From Paracoccus sp. C2R09 (lineage in GTDB: Bacteria; Pseudomonadota; Alphaproteobacteria; Rhodobacterales; Rhodobacteraceae): a stretch of 64,000 nt of DNA. A program made the translations under genes and the position numbers. Every line of letters starts with the position of its first letter. Position 1 is the first letter of the stretch. Below are positions 26,692-38,018 of this stretch, piece by piece. The notes beneath the pieces are model-generated. The model ran no database searches, had not been told where the DNA came from, and saw only the letters and a list, made by a program, of their open reading frames with translations. The stretch is taken from contig NZ_JAHKQB010000014.1 of assembly GCF_018860625.1 (NCBI RefSeq), forward strand, positions 280,129-344,128, in the 5' to 3' direction.

Positions 26692-27999
26692 GTGACAAAG
26701 CCGACAGACAAGAATGCGGACAAGAACGAAACTACCGGGAGCGAAGCCTCGGGGCTGTCCGAAAACAGCAAGGGCCGCAAGGCGGCAGCCGCCCCGGGGG
26801 TGATCGCCTCGACCGATATCGGGCAGGGGAAACCCGCGCAGGCGGGCCAGCCGGGTGAATTGCGCCCCATCGAATCGGAACTGCTGGGCGATGGCACGGA
26901 TGGCCGTCCGGCAGCGGCGAAGAAGGCCGAAACCGACGGCCAAGCACCGAATGAACCGGCGCCGAAGCCCGCGGACAAGACGCGCGCACCCGCCCAGCCG
27001 AAGCAGCCCGAGCCCGCATCGAAACCCGCCGCCGCGCCTGTGAACGCGCCCGTGAAGAAGACCGGCTTCTGGCCCGTTGTCCTGGGTGGCGTCGTCGCCG
27101 CGGGCCTTGGCGCCGGCGCCACGATCTGGGCGCTGCCGCATCTGCCGCAGGGCTGGCTGCCGCCGCAGGCCCCCGCCCAGCCCGCGCCGCCCCCCGATCA
27201 GCAGCCCGTGATCGATGCCGCCGTCGCCGCCGCGCGCGAGGCCGTGGCGAACCAGCCCGGCGCCCCCGCCGCCCTGCCCGACGATCTGGCCGCGCGCCTC
27301 GATGCACTGGAACAGGCACCCGACATCCGCGCCGAACTCGAGGCGCTGCGCAAGCAGCTCGAGGAACAGCAGGCGCAGATCGCGGATCTGCCCGCCGCCG
27401 CCGATGCGGGCGAAGCCACCGACCGGATCGAGGCCGCCGCGGCCGAGGCCGAGGCCCGTCTTCAGGCCGCCCGCGAAGAGGCCGAGGCACTGCAGCAGGC
27501 CGCCGCCGAAACCACCCGCCGGGCCGAGGCCGTGGCCGCGATCGCATCGCTCCAAGCCGCGCTGGACCGCGGCGTATCGGCCGACGAGGCGAAATCCACG
27601 CTGGAAGGCGCGGGCATCGACGCCCCCGAGGCGCTTCAGCAGGACGTCCCCAGCCTTGGCGAATTGCAGGATGCCTTCCCCGAAGCCGCGCGCGCCGCAT
27701 TGCGCGCCGATCTGTCCAGCAGCAGCGCCAGCGGCGAGGGCAATCTTCTGACGAACTTCCTGCGCGCCCAGACCGGAGCGCGTTCGGTCGCGCCGCGTGA
27801 CGGCGACGATACCGACGCGATCCTGTCGCGGGCCGAGAATACGCTGAACGGCGGCGATGTCGCGGCCACGGTCGGCGAACTGGACGCCCTGCCGCAGCCC
27901 GCTGCCGACGCATCGGCCATGGCCGATTGGCTGGCCCGCGCGAAAACCTATTCCGAGGCGCAGTCGGCCCTGTCCGATCTGTCCTCGACCCAAGATTGA
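26692..27999 (+). CDS. Mic60/mitofilin-like inner-membrane protein
   Basis: The 435-residue protein has a long, charged, proline- and alanine-rich cytoplasmic N-terminus (1-122), one membrane span (about 125-147), a second proline-rich stretch, and a coiled-coil region (roughly 200-290, heptads such as LEEQQAQIADL and AEAEARLQAAREEAEALQ). The C-terminal end resembles the short mitofilin domain. Alphaproteobacterial Mic60 homologues are found next to hem genes and shape membranes. Start is GTG 26692 after GGGGA. hemY follows 10 bases later. Confidence 0.8.
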   Translation: MTKPTDKNADKNETTGSEASGLSENSKGRKAAAAPGVIASTDIGQGKPAQAGQPGELRPIESELLGDGTDGRPAAAKKAETDGQAPNEPAPKPADKTRAPAQPKQPEPASKPAAAPVNAPVKKTGFWPVVLGGVVAAGLGAGATIWALPHLPQGWLPPQAPAQPAPPPDQQPVIDAAVAAAREAVANQPGAPAALPDDLAARLDALEQAPDIRAELEALRKQLEEQQAQIADLPAAADAGEATDRIEAAAAEAEARLQAAREEAEALQQAAAETTRRAEAVAAIASLQAALDRGVSADEAKSTLEGAGIDAPEALQQDVPSLGELQDAFPEAARAALRADLSSSSASGEGNLLTNFLRAQTGARSVAPRDGDDTDAILSRAENTLNGGDVAATVGELDALPQPAADASAMADWLARAKTYSEAQSALSDLSSTQD

Positions 28000-28009
28000 G
28001 GGCCGCCCG

Positions 28010-29728
28010 ATGCTGTTGTCTCTGCTGAAGATCATCGCCTTTTTCGCCATCGTCCTGGCCATCGCCCTGGGGGCGCAGCACCTGTCCGAAACGGGCCAGA
28101 TGCTGCAGATCCGCTATGGCGGGACCGAGATCGCGCTGACCCCTGTCAAGGCCGTCGCGGCCCTGCTGGTCCTGATGGTCCTGGCCTGGCTGATCTTCAA
28201 GATCCTCGGGCTGATCGTGGCGGTCCTGCGTTTCCTCATGGGCGACGAAACTGCCGTGAACCGCTATTTCTCGCGTGCCCGCGAACGCAAGGGCTATGCC
28301 GCCTTCGCCGAAGGCATGCTGGCCGTCGCCTCGGGCGAGGGGAAGCTGGCGCAGGACAAGGCTGCCCGTGCGGGCCGCTTCCTGAACCAGCCGCATCTGA
28401 CGAACCTGCTGGCGGCCCAGGCCGCCGAGACGGCGGGCGATTCGAAGCAGGCGGTGGGGATCTATCGCCAGCTGCTGGAGGATGACCGCACCCGTTTCGT
28501 GGGCATCCGCGGCCTCATGCGCCAGAAGCTGGCCGAAGGCGATACGCACAAGGCGCTGCTGCTGGCCCAGAAGGCCTATGCGCTGAAGCCCCGCCACGCC
28601 GAGGTTCAGGACACGCTGCTGGATCTGCAGACGCGCGAACACGATTGGAAGGGCGCGCGCAAGACCCTGAAGGACAAGCGCAACCAGGGCCAGCTGCCCA
28701 AGGCCGTGGCGCTGCGGCGCGATGCCGTTCTGGCGCTGAAGGAGGCCAGCGACGTTCTGGCCGAGGGTCAGTCCGCCAGCGCCCGCGAAGCCGCGATCTC
28801 GGCTGCTACGGCATCGCCCGACCTGATCCCGGCCGCCGTGCTGGCCGCACGCAGCTATATCGAGCAGAAGGATTACCGGAACGCCTCGCGCATTCTGGAG
28901 AAGACCTGGTCGGTGCGACCGCATCCCGACGTGGCCGCAGCCTATGCCGAGATCGTCCCGGACGAGAAATCCTCGGCCCGTCTGCGCCGCTTCGAACGCC
29001 TGATCGCCAAGAACCCGCAGCACGAGGAATCGCGCCTGCTGAAGGCCGAACTGATGCTGGCGGCCGAGAACTTTCCCGGTGCGCGGCGCGCCCTGGGCGA
29101 TCTGGCCGAGACGCATCCGACCGTCCGTACCCTGTCGATCATGGCGGCGACCGAACGTGGGTCGGGGGCCGACGATGCCGTCGTGCGCGGCTGGCTGACC
29201 AAGGCGCTGACCGCGTCGCGGGGTCCGCAATGGGTCTGCGACAAATGCCACAACGTGATGCCGGAATGGTCGCCCGTCTGCGACAGCTGCGGCGGTTTCG
29301 ACACGCTGACCTGGCGCGAACCCGATGCGGCCCGCCAGACGGCGACCGCCTCGGCCACGGGGGCCGAGATGCTGCCCCTGCTGGTCGGCAGCCCGCGCAA
29401 GGACGACCTGGCCGACGCGCCGGATCTGTCCGAGCCGGTGCAGCCGCACCCGCCCGGCCCGGCGGAACCCGAAGGTCAGGCACCGCGCGCCGAAACCGTG
29501 ACCCCCAATGTCGCCCCCGGCATGGTTCCGCGCGAAAGCGATTACGAGGTTCAGGGACCCTCGGCCACGGTGACCGACCCCGAGCCCGTGCCCGAAGCCC
29601 GGCCGACGGACGAACCCGAACCCGTCCAGCCCGAGACCCCGGCGGTCGAGACGCCCGAGCGGGACATGGTCCGCCCCGATGTCCAACCCGCCGACGAGGC
29701 CGATTGGTCCGAACCGCGCAAGCGCTGA
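28010..29728 (+). CDS. hemY: HemY-domain TPR protein
   Basis: The 572-residue protein has two N-terminal membrane spans (about 4-20 and 45-72), the HemY_N domain with YFSRARERKGYAAFAEGMLA, and helical TPR-like repeats to about residue 400. A zinc-ribbon-like set follows (C410, C413, C424, C427 in WVCDKC and VCDSC), then an acidic proline-rich tail. HemY of this type is encoded with hemD in proteobacteria; its exact function in heme synthesis is not settled, and it is distinct from the protoporphyrinogen oxidase of the same name. Confidence 0.9.
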   Translation: MLLSLLKIIAFFAIVLAIALGAQHLSETGQMLQIRYGGTEIALTPVKAVAALLVLMVLAWLIFKILGLIVAVLRFLMGDETAVNRYFSRARERKGYAAFAEGMLAVASGEGKLAQDKAARAGRFLNQPHLTNLLAAQAAETAGDSKQAVGIYRQLLEDDRTRFVGIRGLMRQKLAEGDTHKALLLAQKAYALKPRHAEVQDTLLDLQTREHDWKGARKTLKDKRNQGQLPKAVALRRDAVLALKEASDVLAEGQSASAREAAISAATASPDLIPAAVLAARSYIEQKDYRNASRILEKTWSVRPHPDVAAAYAEIVPDEKSSARLRRFERLIAKNPQHEESRLLKAELMLAAENFPGARRALGDLAETHPTVRTLSIMAATERGSGADDAVVRGWLTKALTASRGPQWVCDKCHNVMPEWSPVCDSCGGFDTLTWREPDAARQTATASATGAEMLPLLVGSPRKDDLADAPDLSEPVQPHPPGPAEPEGQAPRAETVTPNVAPGMVPRESDYEVQGPSATVTDPEPVPEARPTDEPEPVQPETPAVETPERDMVRPDVQPADEADWSEPRKR

Positions 29729-29747
29729 GATTTCGGCCTAAAATGAC

Positions 29748-29784
29748 GAGGGGGCGCGAAAAAATGCGCGTCCCCTCTTTTCCC
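29748..29784 (+). terminator. Strong intrinsic terminator after hemY
   Basis: An 11-base-pair stem (29748-29758 with 29767-29777, one G-T pair) has an A-rich 8-base loop and is followed by TTTT. It closes the mic60-hemY unit before tRNA-Thr. Confidence 0.85.
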
Positions 29785-29823
29785 CGGCGGTGAAGGGTGC
29801 TAATTCGCGCGGCACGATCTGAT

Positions 29824-29899
29824 GCCGGTGTAGCTCAGCTGGTAGAGCACGTCATTCGTAATGATGGGGTCGGGGGTTCGAGTCCCTTCACCGGCACCA
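29824..29899 (+). tRNA. tRNA-Thr (anticodon CGT)
   Basis: The cloverleaf can be drawn from the sequence: acceptor GCCGGTG pairs with CACCGGC, the D-arm is GCTC/GAGC, and the anticodon loop is TTCGTAA with anticodon CGT. The T-arm carries GGTTCGAGTC, and CCA is encoded at 29897-29899. It reads the codon ACG. Confidence 0.96.
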
Positions 29900-29940
29900 G
29901 ATCGCGGAACAGGCCGTCCCTCGGGGCGGCCTTTCGCGTT

Positions 29941-30456
29941 TCAGAACGCGCCCTTGTCCACCAATCGAAGATATCGCGCGGCAAGGTCGCGGAAGGCCAC
30001 GGACAGGGTTCCGTCGCAGATCCGCTCTGCCGGCCATGCCGCCTGCAGGATCGTGCCCGCCTGGTATCCGCGGGGCAGGGGGGCGGTGGCCCCCAGATCG
30101 GACGGTCCGGGCCTCAGGCCGGGGATCGGCCCCGCCACTTCGCGCAAGTTCTGCGCCCGCGCCGACAGCGCCTGCAACCCGCCCTGCAACCCATGCCGGT
30201 CCAGCATGTCCTCGGCCCCGTGCTGCAGGGCCAGGACGACCTGGGCACGGGCCGAGACGATGAATATCGCGACATAGACGCCGCGCCTCATGCTGCGGGT
30301 GATGCGGGGATCGAAGCAGGCCAGCCAAGGCACCGCGGCCCAGCCACGCGCACCGGTGCTGGCGCGGCAGGTCAGGGGCGATTCGGGGGGCAGGGAGGCC
30401 TGTGCGGCCAGCGGCAGATCGCGGCGGAACCGCGCGGCGTAGGGGCTGCCGGGCAT
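29941..30456 (-). CDS. Stand-alone McrB N-terminal-like domain protein
   Basis: This protein of about 171 residues has GARGWAAVPWLACFDPRITRS followed by RGVYVAIFIVSARAQVVLALQHG, and later LPRGYQAGTIL and a C-terminal LRDLAARYLRLV-like helix (AFRDLAARYLRLVDK). This order resembles the N-terminal DNA-binding domain of McrB (DUF3578), which reads modified cytosine in McrBC restriction. No McrB GTPase or McrC nuclease is nearby. The start is uncertain: ATG 30456 lacks a clear ribosome-binding site and the frame is open further toward pyrG. Confidence 0.6.
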   Translation of the reverse strand: MPGSPYAARFRRDLPLAAQASLPPESPLTCRASTGARGWAAVPWLACFDPRITRSMRRGVYVAIFIVSARAQVVLALQHGAEDMLDRHGLQGGLQALSARAQNLREVAGPIPGLRPGPSDLGATAPLPRGYQAGTILQAAWPAERICDGTLSVAFRDLAARYLRLVDKGAF

Positions 30457-30530
30457 GGGGGCGCAGATCGCTGCGGCATGGTGGGTCGCGGCCCAGTGAA
30501 GGGCCGCGTCTAGATCCCCAGGGGGCCGGT

Positions 30531-32174
<1,644 letters not shown>

Positions 32175-32242
32175 TAAGGCCCCCGTGATGTGCAATTCGC
32201 TCAGGAAGCGGGCCGCCAAAAGGACAAGACCACGGGATTCGG

Positions 32243-32271
32243 ACAATAGTCGATTCGCCCCGTGGCCGCAA
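32243..32271 (-). promoter_or_regulatory. Predicted pyrG promoter
   Basis: On the reverse strand, TTGCGG (32271-32266), a 17-base spacer and TATTGT (32248-32243), 69 bases upstream of the start codon. A CCACGGG / CCCGTGG inverted pair surrounds the -10 element. Confidence 0.5.
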
Positions 32272-32288
32272 CGGACCGCAAGTTCATG

Positions 32289-32311
32289 TGGGGCGGATCG
32301 GACCCGCCCCA
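32289..32311 (-). terminator. Hairpin after secG
   Basis: TGGGGCGG and CCGCCCCA form a perfect 8-base-pair stem with a 7-base loop, just past the secG stop on the reverse strand. No T-tract follows, so termination is not certain. Confidence 0.4.
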
Positions 32312-32327
32312 AGCTGTGGTGATCGTC

Positions 32328-32822
32328 TTAGTTTGCCGGTTCCTCGGCGGGCTGGGTCGTCTCGGCCGCGGGCGGGGTCACCGGCTCTGCGGGGGTCGCC
32401 GCCTCGGGTGCCTCGGTCGCAGGTGCTGCCGCCTCGGGTGCTGCTGCCTCGGGCGCATCGGGCGCGGGCGGGGTCAGCGGGTTGCCGCCGGTCGTGGGCG
32501 GGGGCGTATAGGTCGGTGCCGCGGGCATCCCGTCCGTCGCGGGCTGGCTGTCGGATGCGCCGAACTGGTCCATGATCGACCCGTTCGAGGCGTCGCGTGC
32601 CGCAAGGATGGTCAGCGCGATCGAGGTCGCGAACAGCGCGATCCCGAAGATCCAGGTCAGCCGGGTCATCGCGCTGGCCGCCTGACGGCCGCTCATGACG
32701 CCGCCACCGGCGCCGCCGCCGCCGCCCATGCCAAGCCCGCCCCCTTCGGAACGTTGCAGCAGCACGACCCCTGCCAGAAGCACGGCGAGGATCAGATGGA
32801 CGGTCAGAATGACGTTTTCCAC
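32328..32822 (-). CDS. secG: Preprotein translocase subunit SecG
   Basis: SecG is the small accessory subunit of the SecYEG channel. The 164-residue protein has two membrane spans (about 4-20 and 55-72) around the glycine-rich loop LLQRSEGGGLGMGGGGGAGG and the conserved end RLTWIFGIALFATSIALT. The alphaproteobacterial tail is long and Pro/Ala/Glu-rich (about residues 90-164), as here. A promoter reads from 32881 to 32853 on the reverse strand. Confidence 0.94.
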   Translation of the reverse strand: MENVILTVHLILAVLLAGVVLLQRSEGGGLGMGGGGGAGGGVMSGRQAASAMTRLTWIFGIALFATSIALTILAARDASNGSIMDQFGASDSQPATDGMPAAPTYTPPPTTGGNPLTPPAPDAPEAAAPEAAAPATEAPEAATPAEPVTPPAAETTQPAEEPAN

Positions 32823-32852
32823 GGCTTTCGGCCTTTCATTTGCGGACGCGCC

Positions 32853-32881
32853 TATCTAGTCACCCTGACAGGTGATGGCAA
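32853..32881 (-). promoter_or_regulatory. Predicted secG promoter
   Basis: On the reverse strand, TTGCCA (32881-32876), a 17-base spacer and TAGATA (32858-32853). A 5-base inverted repeat TCACC / GGTGA sits in the spacer. The site lies just before the divergent cobQ start. Confidence 0.5.
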
Positions 32882-32894
32882 GCAAGAGTAACCC

Positions 32895-34325
32895 ATGCGC
32901 GCGCTGATGATTCAGGGGACGGGTTCCAATGTCGGAAAATCGCTTCTGGTGGCGGGGCTTTGCCGCGCCGCGCGCAATCGCGGCCTGTCGGTCGCGCCCT
33001 TCAAGCCGCAGAACATGTCGAACAACGCCGCCGTCACCCCCGAGGGTGCCGAGATCGGGCGCGCGCAGGCCCTGCAGGCGCGGGCCTGCGGGATCGCCCC
33101 TCATGCCGACATGAACCCGGTCCTGTTGAAGCCCGAAACCGAGACCGGCGCGCAGGTCGTCGTCCAGGGGCGCGCCATGATGCGGGCCGAGGCGGGCGGA
33201 TACGCCGCGCTGAAGCCGCGCCTGATGGTGGCCGTCCAGGACAGCTTCGCCCGTCTGCGCGCGGCCCACGACCTGGTGATCGTCGAGGGTGCGGGCAGCC
33301 CGGCCGAGGTGAACCTGCGCCCGCGCGACATCGCCAATATGGGCTTTGCCCGCGCGGCGGGGGTTCCCGTGGTGCTGGCGGGCGATATCGACCGGGGCGG
33401 CGTCATCGCGCAGATCGTGGGCACCCAGGCCGTCATCGACCCCGAGGACGCGGCCATGGTCGCGGGCTTCATGGTCAACAAGTTCCGCGGCGATGTGCGG
33501 CTGTTCGACGACGGCTATCGCCTGATCGAGGAACGCACCGGCTGGCGCGGCTTCGGCGTGCTGCCCTGGTTCGCCGATGCCCATCGTCTGCCCGCCGAGG
33601 ACGCGGTGGATCTGCGCCATGGCCGGGGCGAGGGGCTGCATGTCGTCTGCCTGACCCTGTCGCGCATTGCCAATTTCGACGATCTGGACCCGCTTGCCGC
33701 CGAACCCGGCGTTCGGCTGACGATGCTGGGGCCGGGGCAGGCGATTCCCGGCGATACGGATCTGGTCATCCTGCCGGGGTCCAAATCCACCATCGGCGAT
33801 CTGGCGTTCCTGCGCGCGCAGGGCTGGGACATCGACATCGCCGCCCATCGCCGTCGCGGCGGGCATGTGCTGGGCATCTGCGGCGGATACCAGATGCTGG
33901 GGCAGTCGATCGCCGATCCGCAGGGTTCGGACGGACGGCCGGGGCAGGTGCCGGGGCTGGGCCTGCTGCAGGTCGCGACGGTGATGTCCCCCGACAAGCG
34001 CGTGACGCCCGCATCGGGGCGGGCCCTGGGGCAGGACATCACCGGATACGAGATACATATGGGCCGCAGCACGGGACCGGACTGCGCGCGACCCTTTGCC
34101 CATCTGCCCGAACCCGACGGGGCGATCAGCGCCGATGGCCGGGTCATGGGCAGCTATCTGCACGGGCTGTTTTCCGATGACGGCTTCCGCGCGGCCTTTC
34201 TGGCGCGGCTGGGGGCGCCTTCGCAGCCGGGATACGAGGCGGGCGTCGATGCCGCGCTGGACGATCTGGCCGCGCATATGGAGCGTCATCTGGACGTGAC
34301 GGGCCTTTTGTCGCTGGCGCGCTAG
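32895..34325 (+). CDS. cobQ: Cobyric acid synthase
   Basis: CobQ amidates four carboxylates of adenosylcobyrinic acid a,c-diamide during cobamide synthesis. The 476-residue protein has an N-terminal P-loop-like GTGSNVGKS (8-16), [14 protein letters not shown], the DIDRGG motif, and a class I glutaminase-like domain with C329 in LGICGGYQM and H423 in SYLHGLF. Length is normal. It is the only cobamide gene in the window; MeaB (1.5 kb) is a potential beneficiary of the cofactor. Confidence 0.96.
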   Translation: MRALMIQGTGSNVGKSLLVAGLCRAARNRGLSVAPFKPQNMSNNAAVTPEGAEIGRAQALQARACGIAPHADMNPVLLKPETETGAQVVVQGRAMMRAEAGGYAALKPRLMVAVQDSFARLRAAHDLVIVEGAGSPAEVNLRPRDIANMGFARAAGVPVVLAGDIDRGGVIAQIVGTQAVIDPEDAAMVAGFMVNKFRGDVRLFDDGYRLIEERTGWRGFGVLPWFADAHRLPAEDAVDLRHGRGEGLHVVCLTLSRIANFDDLDPLAAEPGVRLTMLGPGQAIPGDTDLVILPGSKSTIGDLAFLRAQGWDIDIAAHRRRGGHVLGICGGYQMLGQSIADPQGSDGRPGQVPGLGLLQVATVMSPDKRVTPASGRALGQDITGYEIHMGRSTGPDCARPFAHLPEPDGAISADGRVMGSYLHGLFSDDGFRAAFLARLGAPSQPGYEAGVDAALDDLAAHMERHLDVTGLLSLAR

Positions 34326-34371
34326 GCGCGGCATCTGGACGAAAGGCGCGGCAATCGCTACCTCAGGGGGT

Positions 34372-35328
34372 ATGGAACATGCCAAGCCCCCATTGACCCT
34401 GTACCTGGCCGCCCCGCGCGGCTTCTGCGCGGGTGTCGACCGCGCGATCAAGATCGTCGAGATGGCGCTCCGCAAATGGGGCGCCCCGGTCTATGTCCGC
34501 CACGAGATCGTGCACAACAAGTTCGTCGTGGACAGCCTGCGCGACCAGGGCGCGATCTTCGTCGAGGAACTGGACGATTGTCCGACCGACCGTCCGGTCA
34601 TCTTCTCGGCCCATGGCGTGCCCAAGGCCGTCCCCGCCGAGGCCGAGCGCCGCGAGATGGTCTATGTCGATGCGACATGTCCGCTGGTCAGCAAGGTCCA
34701 TATCGAGGCCGAGCGTCACCACGCCAACGGCCTGCAGATGGTGATGATCGGCCATGTGGGCCACCCCGAGGTCATCGGCACGATGGGCCAGCTGCCCGAG
34801 GGCGAGGTGATCCTGGTCGAGACGGTCGAGGATGTGGCGACCATCGCGCCGCGCGATCCGGACGCGCTGGCCTTCATCACCCAGACCACGCTGTCGGTCG
34901 ATGACACCGCCGAGATCGTCGAGGCGCTGAAGGTGCGGTTTCCGGCCATCGTGGGTCCGGGCAAGGAAGACATCTGCTATGCCACGACCAACCGTCAGGC
35001 GGCGGTCAAGGCGGTCGCGCCCCATATCGACGCGCTGCTGGTGATCGGCGCGCCGAATTCCAGCAACTCCAAGCGGCTGGTCGAGGTGGGCAGCGCATCG
35101 GGCTGCGCCTACAGCCAGCTGGTGATGCGCGCCGCCGATATCGACTGGCGCGCGCTGGACGGCATCCGCAGCGTCGGCGTCACCGCAGGTGCCAGCGCCC
35201 CCGAGGTCCTGGTGAACGAGGTCGTGGACGCCTTCCGCGACCGCTACGAGGTCGTGGTCGAGCTGGTCGAGACGGCGCAGGAACGGGTCGAGTTCAAGGT
35301 TCCGCGCGTCCTGCGCGAAGCGGTCTGA
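34372..35328 (+). CDS. ispH: 4-hydroxy-3-methylbut-2-enyl diphosphate reductase
   Basis: IspH is the last enzyme of the MEP isoprenoid pathway, giving IPP and DMAPP with a [4Fe-4S] cluster. The 318-residue protein has cluster cysteines C19 (GFCAGVDRA), C103 ([11 protein letters not shown]) and C202 (ICYATTNRQ). Also typical are HEIVHN, FSAHGVP and the SSNSKRL motif. ATG 34372 lies very close to AGGGGG, so initiation may be inefficient. A GST and rnhA follow in the same direction. Confidence 0.97.
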   Translation: MEHAKPPLTLYLAAPRGFCAGVDRAIKIVEMALRKWGAPVYVRHEIVHNKFVVDSLRDQGAIFVEELDDCPTDRPVIFSAHGVPKAVPAEAERREMVYVDATCPLVSKVHIEAERHHANGLQMVMIGHVGHPEVIGTMGQLPEGEVILVETVEDVATIAPRDPDALAFITQTTLSVDDTAEIVEALKVRFPAIVGPGKEDICYATTNRQAAVKAVAPHIDALLVIGAPNSSNSKRLVEVGSASGCAYSQLVMRAADIDWRALDGIRSVGVTAGASAPEVLVNEVVDAFRDRYEVVVELVETAQERVEFKVPRVLREAV

Positions 35329-35338
35329 GGGGGTCGCC

Positions 35339-35944
35339 ATGCGGCTCTATTCCATGCCCAGCTCGGGCAACAGCTACAAGGTGCGGCTGCTGCTGGCGCT
35401 GACGGGCCGCGCCTGCGAAATCGTCGATGTCGAGGACGGGTCCGAGGCGCTGATCGAGGCCAAGACCGCCGGCGCGCTGCCCTTCGGCAAGGCACCGGTG
35501 CTGCATCTGGAGGACGGTCGCACCCTGCCCGAATCGAACGCGATCCTGTGCTGGCTGGGCGAGGGCACGCGCTTCTGGCCCGGCGACGCCTTCGACCGCG
35601 CGACGATGATGTCCTGGATGTTCTGGGAACAGAACCAGCATGAAGGCGTGATCGCCGTTCGCGCGGCGCTGCGCTGCTATCCCTCGCGCGCCAGCCTTGC
35701 CACGCCCGACCGGATGGAGGACCTGCTGATCCGGGGCCATGCGCTGCTGTCGGTGATGGAGCGGCGGCTGGAGGTCGCGGACTGGCTGGCGGGCGAGGCC
35801 GCGACGCTGGCGGATGTCGCGCTCTATGCCTATACGCATACCGCCGGCAGCCGTGGCGGGTTCGAGATGGACCGCTTCCCTGCCGTGAACGCATGGCTGG
35901 CGCGTGTCGCGGGCCTGCCGAACCACGTGGGACTTGATGACTGA
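35339..35944 (+). CDS. Glutathione S-transferase family protein
   Basis: The 201-residue protein has an N-terminal thioredoxin-like domain ([19 protein letters not shown], then [21 protein letters not shown] with the glutathione-binding ES pair) and an all-helical C-terminal domain with [19 protein letters not shown] serine at the SSGNSYK position may act as the catalytic residue, as in beta-like or theta-like enzymes. Substrate is unknown. It begins 10 bases after ispH and overlaps rnhA by 8 bases. Confidence 0.9.
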   Translation: MRLYSMPSSGNSYKVRLLLALTGRACEIVDVEDGSEALIEAKTAGALPFGKAPVLHLEDGRTLPESNAILCWLGEGTRFWPGDAFDRATMMSWMFWEQNQHEGVIAVRAALRCYPSRASLATPDRMEDLLIRGHALLSVMERRLEVADWLAGEAATLADVALYAYTHTAGSRGGFEMDRFPAVNAWLARVAGLPNHVGLDD

Positions 35945-36386
35945 ACTTCACGCATGGACCGACGGGGCCTGCAGCGGCAATCCCGGCCCCGGTGGCTGGG
36001 GCGTCCTGATGCGCGCCATGGATGGCGAGGCGATCCTGAAGGAACGCGAATTGCAGGGCGGCGAGGCGCAGACCACTAACAACCGGATGGAGCTGATGGC
36101 CGCCATCAGTGCGCTGGAAACCCTCACGCGTCCCAGCACCATCACGATCACCACCGACAGCGCCTATGTGAAGAACGGCGTGACCCAGTGGATCCACGGC
36201 TGGAAGCGGAACGGCTGGAAGACCGCCTCGCGCCAGCCGGTCAAGAATGTCGAATTGTGGCAGCGGCTGGATGCGGCGCAGAAGACCCATCAGGTCGAAT
36301 GGCGCTGGATCAAGGGCCATGCCGGCCATGCCGAGAATGAACGCGCGGACGAACTGGCGCGCGCGGGCATGGCCCCCTTCAAATGA
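35937..36386 (+). CDS. rnhA: Ribonuclease HI
   Basis: RNase HI removes RNA from RNA-DNA hybrids. The 149-residue protein carries the complete metal-binding set: D9 ([16 protein letters not shown]), E52 (NRMELMA), D74 (TTDSAYV) and D138 (ERADELA). The handle region [10 protein letters not shown] is present. ATG 35937 overlaps the GST end and is the canonical family start. The next gene overlaps its stop by 4 bases. Confidence 0.97.
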   Translation: MTELHAWTDGACSGNPGPGGWGVLMRAMDGEAILKERELQGGEAQTTNNRMELMAAISALETLTRPSTITITTDSAYVKNGVTQWIHGWKRNGWKTASRQPVKNVELWQRLDAAQKTHQVEWRWIKGHAGHAENERADELARAGMAPFK

Positions 36387-37033
36387 GCATCGCCGAGGGG
36401 TTGCCCACGATCCTGTGGGCGCTCGATTACCTGTCCGTGCTGGTCTTTGCGCTGACCGGGGCGCTGGTGGCCAGTCGCGGTCAGCTGGACCCGGTGGGCT
36501 TCGTCTTCATGGCCGCGATGACGGCGGTGGGCGGCGGGACGCTGCGCGACCTGCTGCTGGACCGCCCGCAGGTCTTCTGGATCGCGCGCCCGTCGCTGAT
36601 CCTGGTGGCCGCGACCGCGGCGATGGTGGTCTTCTGGACCGCCCACCGCTTCGAGAGCCGGTATCGGCTGCTTCTGTGGCTGGACGCGCTGGCGCTGGCC
36701 ATCGCCGTGCCCGCAGGGGTCGGCATCGCGGTCGAGGGGGGCTTCAGCCCCGTCATCGTCGTCATCATGGGTGTCGTCACGGGCACCTTCGGCGGGCTGA
36801 TCCGCGATGTCGTCGGCAACGAGGTTCCGCTGATCCTGAAGCAGGGCGAACTGTATCTGACCGCGGCCTTCGGGGGGGCGCTGATCGCGGTGTTGGCCAT
36901 GTGGCCGGGCCTCGGCCGGTCCGAGGCGCTGTTCCTGTGCGGGCTGGTGACCTTCGGGTTGCGCGGGGGCAGCATCCTGTGGGGGTGGGCGCTGCCCGTC
37001 TATAAGCCTCGTCCGCCCCGCACGCGCGGTTAA
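36383..37033 (+). CDS. Trimeric intracellular cation channel family protein (TRIC/UPF0126)
   Basis: The 216-residue membrane protein has about seven spans and the two repeated glycine/arginine motifs of the family: [15 protein letters not shown] near residue 51 and [14 protein letters not shown] near 137. Prokaryotic TRIC-like proteins form potassium-permeable pores; some members were earlier called UPF0126 or YadS. The start overlaps rnhA by 4 bases and the end overlaps the convergent globin gene by 4. Confidence 0.92.
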   Translation: MSIAEGLPTILWALDYLSVLVFALTGALVASRGQLDPVGFVFMAAMTAVGGGTLRDLLLDRPQVFWIARPSLILVAATAAMVVFWTAHRFESRYRLLLWLDALALAIAVPAGVGIAVEGGFSPVIVVIMGVVTGTFGGLIRDVVGNEVPLILKQGELYLTAAFGGALIAVLAMWPGLGRSEALFLCGLVTFGLRGGSILWGWALPVYKPRPPRTRG

Positions 37034-37440
37034 CGCAACACGGGCGGCCCGCCGCGGCCCGCATCCATGTTCTGCACCCCCGCCCGCAGGCCCTGTCCGA
37101 TCCGGTGCGCCATCTGCGACCAGGCGCGGGCGGTCCAGGGGGGCAGGGTCTTCTCCAGCGCCTGATCGAACAGCTTCAACCAGATGTCGAAATGCTCGGG
37201 GCGGACATTGCCCGCCGATTGATGCGCCCGCATCGGGCTGCCGTTATAGCCCGCGCGGTGCAGGATCGCGCCGCGCCAGAAGGCCGCGATCCGGGCCTCG
37301 TGGGCGGGCCAGTCGCCGATATGTTCTGCGAAGACGGGCGCCAGCACCGGATGGCGGCGCACGGCGGCATAGAAGGCTGCGACCACGCGGGCGATTTCGG
37401 GTTCGGTGACGTCGAAGCGTGCAGGGGCGATGCTGTCCAT
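37030..37440 (-). CDS. Group III truncated hemoglobin
   Basis: This is a 136-residue 2-on-2 globin. [22 protein letters not shown] near the N-terminus, [20 protein letters not shown] and [13 protein letters not shown] match group III. H73 (in PMRAH) is the likely proximal heme ligand. Members are linked to oxygen or peroxide and nitric oxide handling, but this one has no experimental clue. ATG 37440 was taken because upstream residues do not fit the family. The gene stands alone. Confidence 0.9.
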   Translation of the reverse strand: MDSIAPARFDVTEPEIARVVAAFYAAVRRHPVLAPVFAEHIGDWPAHEARIAAFWRGAILHRAGYNGSPMRAHQSAGNVRPEHFDIWLKLFDQALEKTLPPWTARAWSQMAHRIGQGLRAGVQNMDAGRGGPPVLR

Positions 37441-37481
37441 GCCGCAGCATCTGGCGGCTGGGGGCGCGTTTCGCAAGGGGT

Positions 37482-37510
37482 TTGATCCGCCGCACGGGCG
37501 GTGCTATGGC
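37482..37510 (+). promoter_or_regulatory. Predicted queF promoter
   Basis: TTGATC (37482-37487), a 17-base spacer and TATGGC (37505-37510), about 47 bases before the start codon. I see no preQ1 riboswitch in the short leader. Confidence 0.45.
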
Positions 37511-37556
37511 GCAATCCTTCCGGTCGCAGCCCACCCGGTCAAAACAGGAGCATCCG

Positions 37557-38018
37557 ATGACCCATTACACCGACGCGCTGACCCAGCTTGGCGCGGACAC
37601 CCCCCTGCCGCAATCCCCCGAAGAGGCCGTGCTGGAACGCGTGCCGAACCCGCAGGCGGGCACGGGATATGTCGTGCGCTTCACCCAGCCCGAATTCACC
37701 AGCCTATGCCCGCTGACGGGACAGCCCGATTTCGCGCATCTGGTGATCGACTATGTCCCCGGCGACTGGCTGGTCGAATCGAAATCGCTCAAGCTGTTCC
37801 TCGGCAGTTTCCGCAACCACGGTGCCTTCCACGAGGATTGCACCATCGGTATCGCCAAGCGGATCGTGGACCTGCTGGATCCGCAATGGCTGCGCATCGG
37901 CGGATACTGGTATCCGCGCGGCGGGATGCCCATCGACGTGTTCTGGCAGACGGGTGCGGCACCCGAGGGCGTGTGGATCCCCGAACAGGGCGTGCCGGGA
38001 TATCGCGGGCGGGGCTAA
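37557..38018 (+). CDS. queF: NADPH-dependent 7-cyano-7-deazaguanine reductase
   Basis: QueF reduces preQ0 to preQ1 in queuosine synthesis. The 153-residue unimodular enzyme has the catalytic cysteine C51 and aspartate D58 in [11 protein letters not shown] and the QueF signature [22 protein letters not shown] strong AGGAG site precedes ATG 37557. The stop overlaps the convergent membrane protein gene by 4 bases. Confidence 0.97.
   Translation: MTHYTDALTQLGADTPLPQSPEEAVLERVPNPQAGTGYVVRFTQPEFTSLCPLTGQPDFAHLVIDYVPGDWLVESKSLKLFLGSFRNHGAFHEDCTIGIAKRIVDLLDPQWLRIGGYWYPRGGMPIDVFWQTGAAPEGVWIPEQGVPGYRGRG

Noticed and set aside
29824..30456. tRNA-Thr with the McrB-N-like gene as a small integrated island
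   Set aside because: No integrase or 3'-end duplication of the tRNA is visible, and base composition matches the surroundings.
37441..37556. preQ1 riboswitch before queF
   Set aside because: The leader after the predicted promoter is only about 40 bases and lacks the A-rich tail and pseudoknot pairing of preQ1 classes.
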